Assembly: GCA_964057225.1 (NCBI GenBank)
Contig: OZ059897.1
Location: 11,284,001-11,348,000 of the forward strand
Length of the DNA stretch: 64,000 nucleotides
Direction: 5' to 3'
DNA from: Auanema rhodensis
Lineage: Eukaryota; Nematoda; Chromadorea; Rhabditida; Rhabditidae
Shown here: piece after piece, positions 10,841-19,803 of the stretch
Layout of the letters: each line of letters opens with the position of its first letter
Numbering within the stretch: the stretch's first letter is position 1
Program-made: the position numbers and the translations under genes
Notes under the pieces: generated by a model
Seen by the model: only the letters and a program-made list of their open reading frames with translations
Database searches by the model: none
What the model was told of the DNA's origin: nothing

Positions 10841-11649
10841 AGAATCTTTTTACGATTTTTCGAACTCGATTAAATTATGAATTATCATTCAGTTAAAGAG
10901 AATTTATTTTTTTGAGCTATTTCCCTGGGCTACCACCTCTCTTTCCAATTCAGTACGAAGGGTCTCACTCATTTTTTTAATAAACAGGGTTGATATTTTG
11001 CGCAAGGGTGAGATACTGAATTGGCCAACTTTTCGATTTCTTTTTGTTTCTGCGCAGTTGTACTTTTGATTTTTCATTGTGGCGAAAAATATATATTTTT
11101 TGGAAATGGAAAAGCTGTTTGATATAAGCAAAATTGGACCTTAATAAAGTCAATTTGCGATATTTTTGATAAAGATTACAAGTTTGTACTAACAGAATGG
11201 CCACTGTAAGAAAATAACATCCGCTGTATCATTTGTCATATTTGAATTTAAACCTTCCTCTCATAATTTTTTGATTGTTGATTCAAGTTGAAACAAAGAC
11301 TTTGGAATTTGAAAGATGCCTTGTTTGGTAATTCATTGTTATTCAGTAACAATTGAGATTTTGATTTGTCCGCCATACTCACTTCTCTAATTTATCAATC
11401 ACATTGTCACATAATCATATCCTATCATCATCTTAACAATTAATTATATTCACACTTTTTTTTTCCTCTCTATAGTTTGTTTTTCTATGAATTCATTAAT
11501 TAATTAATCTTCAACCCATATTATTATATATCTTTTTTTTCTTCGATTTTTTTTTTCATGTTATTCACTAATTTATTCACTATTAACTATTCATATTCTT
11601 ATCTTGTTTACTAACTTATTCCACTATTTTACATTGTAGATTGTTCTGA
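10841..11649. other. Untranslated leader of the LTR element
   Basis: About 800 bp of AT-rich leader with many stops in all frames. A polypyrimidine/AG sequence (TTTACATTGTAG, ending at 11639) precedes the open frame that begins at 11650 and could be a splice acceptor, but the frame has a TGA at 11647. I see no gene here. Confidence 0.5.
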
Positions 11650-11892
11650 CTTTCCTCCCTTTCCAAAACGGCAACCTCCAAGAATAATTATACGGATACG
11701 CCTTTCCGTACCTCTCAAAGATTAAGAGACAAGAGAAATCGTATTTCTCGATTTCCTTTTCCCGATAGTGACGACTCGTTTGACAACGATTTAAGTCCAT
11801 CGGACGACGAAAAAACGCCACACTTGGCTGTAACACCGAAAAAAGAAAAAACTCCCCAGCGCGAAAAACTACCTCTGAAGCTTCTACTCAAC

Positions 11893-14800
11893 ATGAGACC
11901 ACATGAGCAATCAAACAGAGATTCAACTCTGGAAACGCCTAATTTAATGGCATCTCCAGAGTTGACCAAAAACTTAACAAAAGTTCTAGGCAGTCCACAC
12001 TGCCCCAAATACGATGGTAGCCGAAGCTTTCGATCGTACATCGATATATTTAACCGATTTGCGAATGCTGCGGGACTTTCGGTAATTGAAAGAATTTTTC
12101 TTCTTCCTCTGCTGCTTCAGCAGAATGATTCTGCGATCTCTGCATATAACTCGATTCCTTCCGAAATTCGTGAACGAGGGCCTTGGAAAGACCTTGTTTC
12201 ACAATTGGCAGAGTTACTTTGCCCTGCCACGGAAAGGAATTTCACGATCGCGAAGTTGCTACGCTCGACGCAAGGAGAGAAAACTGTTACTCAGTTTGCC
12301 TCATACTTGGAAGAAATGGCTTCCAGTATTATGAGCCCAACTGATCGAGAAAGAGAGCTCATATTAAGATCAGCTTTCTTAAATGGATTGAACGCTGATT
12401 TAGGCATAATTGTTCAAGGAAAAGATCCGAAGACTTATGAGGAAGCAAAAAGGACAGCACGTTTTGAAGAAGCAATTCGTGCTAACTATAAAAAACAGCA
12501 TGAAGAAAACTCAACTATGCAAGAGTTGATCTCTGCAGTTCAGAAGATCACCATGAAGGAAAATAGGAACCAAAGGAACCATCAGCAGCCACGAGATTTC
12601 GAACGGAACAATGGCAACAATTCAAGAAACCCTTGGAAGAATTTCAAAAATAAATTCAGCAGGAACTCTGGCCCTCGACAAAATTATGGAAACAACTACT
12701 CAATGGAGAGTAATCACCATTCGAGAGAACCTCGCAACAATTATCAAAGAGAAAATCGAGACAACTTTGCCAGGAATAATCGCGACAATTATCCAAGAGA
12801 GAATCAAGGCAATCAAAGACGATGGAAACCTCGATTCAATATAAATACTATTGCATTACCATTCCTGCTCACAACAATAATCTGCACATTTCTGCTTCCC
12901 ACTGTGAATGCTTCATATCAACTATGTTTAGCTCATAAAGGAGGAATTCTGATGACACCACCAGAGATAACAGGATGCCAACGGAAAGCAATTCAACAAG
13001 CTCATCAAGTTAACGTTGAATTGTTCATTCCTAAACAAACCGTCGTAACATGGGAAGCGTGGAAGTGTTATACACGCATCTATCGATTATGTGTAACGGA
13101 TCAATTTTGGTTCCGAGAAAGCAACGACACCATCATTGGTAATGGATATGTATCTGTAGAAGAATGCCGTATAGCTGCTCGAGACAAGAAATGGAAAAAT
13201 GAAAAACTGTTGAGCGCTAATCCACTTACATATGAAGCTCCTAAGCCAGTATATGAACCGGAACGTTTCTTCAGTTTTACTCAATGCGCCAACTTAACTC
13301 AATTTGTGATGGAGCGAGGAGTTATTACAAATTTAAAGGACAATACTATTGTATCTGACTTAATTGTCAACGCCGAAGGCTGTAAAGCTCAAATGGGAAG
13401 CTGTACATTTGGAGATGGTTCAGTAGTTTGGAAACCACCCACACCCCGAGCACCATGCCAATACACACGTATTGGACCTCTGTATGGAATACTTGGAGAT
13501 CAAACACTGCTAATATCAAGTCTAGAAACAGCACTTGTCTTAGCCAACACCTCAGCATCTACTACAACTCAATCTTGTTTTTCTTCACCAATTTTTGAAT
13601 CCACTACTGAGACTCTTGTCTCGTTTATTGATTATCCGCATGCATATTCTCTACTGGATCTAACAAGTTATTTGGATAATCAAATGGATCCTTCACGCCA
13701 ACGCTATAAACGTTCAACAAATTCATCCTTAATTGCGTCATTTCGCTCAGAAATGGAATATAAGTTAACTCCTATTCAAATATTGGATCTACCGTTTGCT
13801 AGATATACTGTCACGTCTGGCGGAAATACCATACGATATATTCATAACTGGTATCACTATCAATCAGTTAGCAACGAATATCAGAACCTGACTGTTATTG
13901 CTCGATATCATCAATTTTTGCTGTCAGCTGTCCATATTTTGAACATTACTGATCATACTATAGATTACTGGGCAAATTTAAAAGACTTCCGCGATCCGAA
14001 TATTCTCTTACTACATGCTCTAGGAGGAGAAGAAAGCAAGATGATTACAAAAATGTGGATAGAACAAATGGAGCCTAGTTTTGTCATCGGTCAACTAGCA
14101 CACCGACTTCCTCTCAATTATATAAAAAGAATAGTTAAACCAGGCAATTCTACAATTTTGGTTGCAAGAGATAAATTATGGGAATTGATACAAATACCTG
14201 CAATCTTATCCGAAACAGAATATGTGCCACCACTCGAATTTTTGATATTCACAGTATATCAAAACCATCTCAACTTCACATTTGGAGATCCACGTTCTGT
14301 GGTATATAAAGCAAAAGAATTACTTCGTGAACTACGCTATCAGTATTCTCAACCTCAACTGATAGAATATTATCGAATGAAACTGTTCTTTCATAGTCAT
14401 TTTATGCAACGACAAGTGAAAGATCAAGTATATGAAATGAAATTAAAGCTGTTGGATAACTGGACACTCAGAAACCGAGAAACCATTTTTGGAATACCGA
14501 TGCCTTCGAATAAAGAAGATCTCTACAGCCGTAACATCAATATTGACGCTAAACAATTAACTGATTTATTGTCATGGTTTTCAAAACCAGCACCTGAAGA
14601 GATTACAAAAAGAGTATTCAGTCGCTCTATCACCACTAAAACTACGCCAACTGCACGATTTCTTAGTGCTACCTCAAAACCTGTTGTAAATACATCATCT
14701 ACTACAAAACAAACAATTAGTACTATTCAAGGGATGACATCAATGCAACCCATGATTGGAAGCATAGAGAAAGCTCAAGAATTATTCGGCACTCACTTAA

Positions 14801-16779
14801 CTGATCACCAGAATACTATACTTCGACATCGAGATGCATTAACTACCATCAACAAACTCAACTATGGATTTGAACGAATGAGAACCATACTGGTCGAAGA
14901 ATTTCATCATCAACATCACAGCATATGTCATGCTCAACTTGAACTTATTAAGACATGGCAAGCTATATTTAATATCAATCCTACGATTGCTATCAGATCT
15001 ATTATGCAACGAGATGATATAGTGGCTCGAATAATTGGACGGAATCTTATTCGGGTTTCAACCTGTCAGCCAATAGAACCAATTCACATTTATCGCAACC
15101 ACACATACAAAGATAAGTGTTATTTAGAAACACCCGTCATCACGGATGATGACCGCCTCTACTTTGCACCTCAAGATTCAGCAGATTTGGAAGCATATGG
15201 AACTGAAATTCCATGTGAAACAGTAGAAAATGATATATGGAAAGAGGATGGAGAATGGAAATCCCTCAACGGAGTTACAAACGTAACTGCTTTAAACATT
15301 GGTTCAGATCAGTATCCCGATCTAGCAGCCATTCGATTTTCACAAAGAAATCTTTATGAAAATATCACCGATGAAAACTTAGTTAGAACAATAAGCCTAA
15401 CATATGGACACATTTTCGCTACCAATCCTCATAGAAATTTTCTACGAGTTATCACGAATCAAGCGAATTTGCCAGGCTTATCAGAATGGTTTACAAAAAG
15501 TAACGAACTTTTTAGTTCTACTCAAAATATTGCATCATCACTATGGGAACGAGGAGTTGATTTCTTTGCTGGATCCCTCAACAGAATGTTTATCTCTGCA
15601 GGTGTTATGATAGTTATATTAATCTTTGGATCAGCATTATACATTATTGTTGTATCTTATATCAAAGAGAAAGTTCCTATCTTAAATGTGAATGCAGTTG
15701 AACAACACGAACTACTCAACGCTGACATCGATGTTCCAGCCGACGACGAAACTATTCGAAGATATTTTCCTACTGTCATCACTTTTATTCCTATTATTAT
15801 ACCTTTTGTTGGATGCTGTGCAACGAACAAAAGAGAACTCCCATATATAAGAATCGAAGCAGAAGGCAGAGGACTCGTAGCTTTATGGGATAGCGGAGCA
15901 TCTGTTTCATATTTGAAGGAATCATCAGTACGCTATTTAGGAAAAGAGAATTTCAACTCAACTAAAATCTCTGCCACCGCAGCAAATGGATCAATATTCA
16001 ACTTTCTGGGTACAATAACGTTGGACATTGTTATTGCTGGATACCATCTTTCACACACATTTTTAATCTCTGAGGATAAACATTGTCCTACTGAAATGTT
16101 ACTTGGTTTGGACATCATGAAAGCATTAGAAGAAAAAGGAATAACAACTTCTCTACAAGCTCTACGCAAGCAATTAATAGTTGGAAACCATTTTCTACCA
16201 TTATTATCCGCTAACCAGAAGAGCTTTCGCATCAGTTCAGACACCGTTTCAATTATAAACATTAGAGAATCTATTATTCCACCCCGAACTAAAGCTATGA
16301 TTCATCTACAATTGGCAAAAGAACTACAACCAAAACAATACGCTCTTATACGATGTGGAAATGGACCTATTCAATTCACACCTACTGCTATCAAGACTTC
16401 ACCACTCACAATATTCGCCATCAATACAGCAAATTATGAGGTGAAGTTAACAAGAAACACCATTATTGGAAAAGGAAAAATAGCAGAAGAAATTGGAATC
16501 CCACATATACCAGACTATATTCCACCAGAAGCTGATTGGTCAGATAAATTGCCTATTTTTGAGAAGAATCCTTTCGATAACTTAAAATTCGAATCAACGG
16601 ATCTATCTAAAAATCAACGTCAAAATCTCAAAACTATGTTGAGAAGATTCAAAAATGCTTTTTTTAACGAAGATCGGAACATTGGATTATTCAAAGGACC
16701 AATAGAACATTCAATCACTTTGAGAACCGATATGGACCTGCCCAAATCTCGATCATATCGAGTTCCTTTGGGTAAGTGA
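11893..16779 (+). CDS. Gag - Env-like glycoprotein - protease - RT start polyprotein
   Basis: One uninterrupted frame. The first ATG is 11893, but the same frame is open from 11650 with coding-like sequence, so the true start is uncertain. Order: Gag capsid-like region (about 11990-12530); Arg/Asn-rich tail (12560-12840) instead of a zinc knuckle; hydrophobic signal-like segment (12841-12912); Cys-rich ectodomain with many N-glycosylation sequons; a furin-like RQRYKR site (13696-13713); a long C-terminal ectodomain; a transmembrane segment (about 15587-15655); a second short hydrophobic stretch (15776-15815); aspartic protease with DSGAS (15889); and RT N-terminus up to RVPLGK. Env normally follows pol, so this order is very unusual. 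Topology (Gag cytosolic, Env lumenal, protease cytosolic) is consistent with two membrane passes. The Cys pattern near the N-terminus of the Env-like part suggests a captured viral glycoprotein; no family is proven. Confidence 0.8.
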   Translation: MRPHEQSNRDSTLETPNLMASPELTKNLTKVLGSPHCPKYDGSRSFRSYIDIFNRFANAAGLSVIERIFLLPLLLQQNDSAISAYNSIPSEIRERGPWKDLVSQLAELLCPATERNFTIAKLLRSTQGEKTVTQFASYLEEMASSIMSPTDRERELILRSAFLNGLNADLGIIVQGKDPKTYEEAKRTARFEEAIRANYKKQHEENSTMQELISAVQKITMKENRNQRNHQQPRDFERNNGNNSRNPWKNFKNKFSRNSGPRQNYGNNYSMESNHHSREPRNNYQRENRDNFARNNRDNYPRENQGNQRRWKPRFNINTIALPFLLTTIICTFLLPTVNASYQLCLAHKGGILMTPPEITGCQRKAIQQAHQVNVELFIPKQTVVTWEAWKCYTRIYRLCVTDQFWFRESNDTIIGNGYVSVEECRIAARDKKWKNEKLLSANPLTYEAPKPVYEPERFFSFTQCANLTQFVMERGVITNLKDNTIVSDLIVNAEGCKAQMGSCTFGDGSVVWKPPTPRAPCQYTRIGPLYGILGDQTLLISSLETALVLANTSASTTTQSCFSSPIFESTTETLVSFIDYPHAYSLLDLTSYLDNQMDPSRQRYKRSTNSSLIASFRSEMEYKLTPIQILDLPFARYTVTSGGNTIRYIHNWYHYQSVSNEYQNLTVIARYHQFLLSAVHILNITDHTIDYWANLKDFRDPNILLLHALGGEESKMITKMWIEQMEPSFVIGQLAHRLPLNYIKRIVKPGNSTILVARDKLWELIQIPAILSETEYVPPLEFLIFTVYQNHLNFTFGDPRSVVYKAKELLRELRYQYSQPQLIEYYRMKLFFHSHFMQRQVKDQVYEMKLKLLDNWTLRNRETIFGIPMPSNKEDLYSRNINIDAKQLTDLLSWFSKPAPEEITKRVFSRSITTKTTPTARFLSATSKPVVNTSSTTKQTISTIQGMTSMQPMIGSIEKAQELFGTHLTDHQNTILRHRDALTTINKLNYGFERMRTILVEEFHHQHHSICHAQLELIKTWQAIFNINPTIAIRSIMQRDDIVARIIGRNLIRVSTCQPIEPIHIYRNHTYKDKCYLETPVITDDDRLYFAPQDSADLEAYGTEIPCETVENDIWKEDGEWKSLNGVTNVTALNIGSDQYPDLAAIRFSQRNLYENITDENLVRTISLTYGHIFATNPHRNFLRVITNQANLPGLSEWFTKSNELFSSTQNIASSLWERGVDFFAGSLNRMFISAGVMIVILIFGSALYIIVVSYIKEKVPILNVNAVEQHELLNADIDVPADDETIRRYFPTVITFIPIIIPFVGCCATNKRELPYIRIEAEGRGLVALWDSGASVSYLKESSVRYLGKENFNSTKISATAANGSIFNFLGTITLDIVIAGYHLSHTFLISEDKHCPTEMLLGLDIMKALEEKGITTSLQALRKQLIVGNHFLPLLSANQKSFRISSDTVSIINIRESIIPPRTKAMIHLQLAKELQPKQYALIRCGNGPIQFTPTAIKTSPLTIFAINTANYEVKLTRNTIIGKGKIAEEIGIPHIPDYIPPEADWSDKLPIFEKNPFDNLKFESTDLSKNQRQNLKTMLRRFKNAFFNEDRNIGLFKGPIEHSITLRTDMDLPKSRSYRVPLGK

Positions 16780-16801
16780 AGTTGAACGTCAAGTAAAAGA
16801 A
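16776..16801 (+). other. Frameshift point between ORF1 and pol ORF2
   Basis: ORF1 ends GGT AAG TGA at 16779 inside the conserved RT N-terminus. The RT frame resumes in +1 with AGT GAA GTT, so the break is either a 1- or 4-base insertion or a +1 shift skipping one A. The hexamer GTAAGT here resembles a splice donor. Skipping one base would keep RT continuous with one extra glycine. Confidence 0.7.
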
Positions 16802-19345
16802 ATGCTGGACCAAGAAGTAATAGAAACATCAACATCAAGTTTTACAAGTCCAGTCGTCTTAGTCAAGAAGAAAGACAACTCATTCCGCTTTGTAACGGAC
16901 TTCCGTGCACTCAATAGTGTCACACAGAAACAGACTTATTCTATTCCTCATATACCAGAAATAATCGACAGCACTGCAGGAGCTCGATACTTCACAAACA
17001 TCGATCTCGTATCGGGATTTTTTCAAATTCCTTTACGTGAAGAAGACCGTCACCTCACTGCATTTGTGACCTCATCAGGAGTTTATCAATATTGCAGAAT
17101 GCCGATGGGTCTCTGTGGAGCTCCACATACATTTCAATCAGCTGTTCGCTATTTGCAAAATCAAGTAAAATGTCGACTTTTTGTTTATCTGGATGATCTA
17201 CTCATTATATCAAACACAGCTGAACAACATCTGGAGGATATAGAAGAAGTGTTACAAGCTTTACAAGGATTAGGAATGAAAGCAAAACTAAGTAAATGCA
17301 AATTTGCAGCTACACAAGTTAAATTTCTTGGATTTATAATTGGTCGTGATGGAATACAACCTGATCCATCAAAAATTACAGCCGTTAAGAAATTTCCAAC
17401 TCCCAAAACGGTCACCGCTATTCGTTCATTCCTTGGAATGACAAATTATTTTCGGCGATTCATCAGAGACTACGCCAAAATAGCCGAACCGTTGTATCAA
17501 CTCACACACAAGGATCAAGATTTCGAATGGACGGAAGAACGTGAAAAAGCATTCGAGACTCTCAAGAAAGCTCTATGCACAGCACCAGTTCTGAAGCCAC
17601 CAACAAATGGAGCACCTTTTGTTATTGAAAGTGACGCTAGTACTATTGCAATTGGAGCAGTCTTACTACAAGATACAGGAAATGGATTACACCCTGTTGC
17701 GTTCGCAAGTAGGAAGCTCTCACCTACAGAAAGAAAATACCCACCTATCGAATTAGAAGCTTTGGCACTCGTCTACGCATTACAACAATTTCGCACATAT
17801 GTTTTAGGCACGTCAACTAAGCTAATAACGGATCATCGACCACTAACCAGTCTAATGAGTAGAAGAGATCTTATTGGAAGACTAGCGAAATATCAGTTAA
17901 TGATCCAGGAATATGATATTGTGATTATGTACCGTCCAGGACGTATGAATAGTGTATGTGATGCACTATCCAGATACATAGGCAACGAAGCTAACGATGG
18001 TCCTAAACCGAAACTACAGAAGACAACGCCAACAACAAGTTTAACGGATATCCAAGAAACCATCAACTATCTCATAAATGTAACCAATGTGGAAACTCTG
18101 GATACCGACAAACTAATTCAGTTACAACAAGGAACACCATGGATTAAGGAAACTATTGCTGATATGTTAACGGAACAACCTAAACAGATTAATAGCGATA
18201 GATATATTGTTATCGACGGAGTTTTGCATGCTCGACCTAACAAACAATATCTTACTCCAAGGATTATGATTCCAAAACAAAAGACATTGAATCAAGTACT
18301 TGTGAAACTTTTTCATGAAGACGCAAGAATTGGAGCGCATCAAGGAATCAAAAGAACACATGCAGCATTATCAAGAAGATTCCATTGGACAAATATGATG
18401 GAAGATGCGAAAGAGATCGTCAGCCAATGCCTGACATGCGCAAAAAGGAAAATAAATCAACATGATACAACGAGAGAACCATATGGAAAGTTTGTTACCC
18501 CACAAAAACCATTTGATAGGATTCATATGGATGTGACAGGACCTTTTTCCCCTAGCACTAATGGATTTAAATATATTCTTTCTATTCAAGATGCTTTTTC
18601 GAAATGGATAACGAGCATACCTTTACGCACACAGAATGCCGAAGAAACAGTCCGAAAGTTCCTGACGAATTTCGTCTTCATTTTTGGACCACCAGTGAGC
18701 ATCGTGTCTGACAATGGAGGAAATTTTATATCTAAAGAATTCAAGTTAATGTGCAACGAATTTGGAATTGTACAAACCTTCTCTCTGCCATATCACAAAA
18801 ATACAAACGGTCAAGTGGAACGACTACATCGAACCATCCAGGAATGTTTATCCACTTGTGCTGAAAACCGTGTCTCTCAATGGGCCTCACAATTACCTAA
18901 AATCACATTCGCGTTAAATACAATCCCAAGTACAACTACCGGAATCAGCCCATACATTGCTTTATTTGGAAGAGACGCACGCCTACCTATGGACCGTCAA
19001 TTACCAGGACAACCTCATCTAAATTCTCCTGAAGATGACGAATTATTGGAAAGAAATGACAACCGGAAAAATACCTGGGATTCTATTCAAGAAAAAATTC
19101 AATTAAAATCAATTGAACAACAAAATCGGCTGAATAATAGTAACCGAATAGCATCACGTATATTTGAAATAGGTGAAATGGTACTATTAAAGGATATGAC
19201 GGTTCACGGCAAATTGCGACCCACTTATAATGGACCGTTCAAAATTACAGGCGTATACAACTCATATGTGGAATTGGAAATGAGTCAAGGAAAGATGAGA
19301 AAAGTACATAAGGATCTCATCAAAAAGCTTGCTACAACATTATGA
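16802..19345 (+). CDS. Pol: reverse transcriptase, RNase H, integrase
   Basis: The 847-residue frame carries the rest of RT: RFVTDFRALNSVT, the first catalytic Asp in YFTNIDLVSGF, LCGAPHTFQ, and the FVYLDDLLI active site. RNase H follows (FVIESDAS, ELEALALVYAL, DHRPL). Integrase has the HHCC zinc site (HEDARIGAH and CLTC), then DDE residues in HMDVTGP, VSDNGGNF and NGQVERLHRT, and a C-terminal GPFKITGV (GPF/Y) module without a chromodomain. The ATG at 16802 is probably not the real initiator because conserved RT sequence lies upstream; expression likely depends on the frameshift. The ORF is intact to its stop 57 bp before the 3' LTR. Confidence 0.93.
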   Translation: MLDQEVIETSTSSFTSPVVLVKKKDNSFRFVTDFRALNSVTQKQTYSIPHIPEIIDSTAGARYFTNIDLVSGFFQIPLREEDRHLTAFVTSSGVYQYCRMPMGLCGAPHTFQSAVRYLQNQVKCRLFVYLDDLLIISNTAEQHLEDIEEVLQALQGLGMKAKLSKCKFAATQVKFLGFIIGRDGIQPDPSKITAVKKFPTPKTVTAIRSFLGMTNYFRRFIRDYAKIAEPLYQLTHKDQDFEWTEEREKAFETLKKALCTAPVLKPPTNGAPFVIESDASTIAIGAVLLQDTGNGLHPVAFASRKLSPTERKYPPIELEALALVYALQQFRTYVLGTSTKLITDHRPLTSLMSRRDLIGRLAKYQLMIQEYDIVIMYRPGRMNSVCDALSRYIGNEANDGPKPKLQKTTPTTSLTDIQETINYLINVTNVETLDTDKLIQLQQGTPWIKETIADMLTEQPKQINSDRYIVIDGVLHARPNKQYLTPRIMIPKQKTLNQVLVKLFHEDARIGAHQGIKRTHAALSRRFHWTNMMEDAKEIVSQCLTCAKRKINQHDTTREPYGKFVTPQKPFDRIHMDVTGPFSPSTNGFKYILSIQDAFSKWITSIPLRTQNAEETVRKFLTNFVFIFGPPVSIVSDNGGNFISKEFKLMCNEFGIVQTFSLPYHKNTNGQVERLHRTIQECLSTCAENRVSQWASQLPKITFALNTIPSTTTGISPYIALFGRDARLPMDRQLPGQPHLNSPEDDELLERNDNRKNTWDSIQEKIQLKSIEQQNRLNNSNRIASRIFEIGEMVLLKDMTVHGKLRPTYNGPFKITGVYNSYVELEMSQGKMRKVHKDLIKKLATTL

Positions 19346-19402
19346 AAATTTTGGAAACCTTATGCATACCTGTGAGGACACAGGACTTCAAGAGCGGTAG
19401 CA

Positions 19403-19803
19403 TGTTATACTTTATAATTCTTTACTTTATTCTTTCTATAATTTTTATGTATTTCTTTATTCTGTGTTTTATATTTTATATTTTATAATTCTAGTTTCTT
19501 GTCTTAGTGTATTATGTTATCAGTTATATTTTGCAGCCTCAGCATTTTCTGAGATAGTTATAATTGTCATTGACAACTTATAACCTTTCGTGGAAAATGC
19601 TGATAACATTCGCTATATAAGCTTGCCATTCAACTGAATCTTCAGCTGGCGGACTTATCTTTATCTTTATTTGTTTATTGTTTAAATGCTTTTTATTTAT
19701 AATAAATCTTTCTCTCTTCCTCAAATCTTATTGTTTCTTTTACAACATATCAATCTAAGGGTCAATAACATGGAACATTAATATCCAAATAATGGATATT
19801 ACA
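19403..19803 (+). repeat. 3' LTR (401 bp)
   Basis: Begins TGTTATAC and ends GGATATTACA; near-identical to 10425-10825. No convincing purine-rich tract is visible directly upstream (AAGAGCGGTAGCA). The next base begins reverse-oriented polB exon 7. Confidence 0.92.

Larger units (their letters stand above)
10425..19803 (+). mobile_element. Ty3-like LTR retrotransposon with internal Env-like domain
   Basis: A 9,379-bp element with 401-bp LTRs, a PBS directly after the 5' LTR, and two long ORFs encoding Gag, an Env-like glycoprotein, aspartic protease, RT, RNase H and integrase. RT before RNase H before integrase, the YLDD RT box and the HHCC/DDE integrase with a GPF-type module fit Ty3/gypsy. 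The LTRs differ at only about three positions, so insertion is recent. No 4-6 bp target duplication is visible: left flank ends ATGTT, right flank begins CCCAA. Both flanks are polB pieces in opposite orientation, so the locus was rearranged during or after insertion. Confidence 0.9.

Noticed and set aside
10904..11204. Minus-strand ORFs in the LTR element leader
   Set aside because: Low-complexity Lys/Ser/Ile-rich translations in AT-rich leader DNA; no motif.
12841..15700. Env-like segment as a retained intron of gag-pol
   Set aside because: No usable donor at its left edge, and it is open for about 950 codons with membrane and furin signals.
16764..16801. A 28-nt intron starting at GTAAGT in the RT N-terminus
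   Set aside because: It would restore frame but delete conserved RT residues and is too short for splicing.
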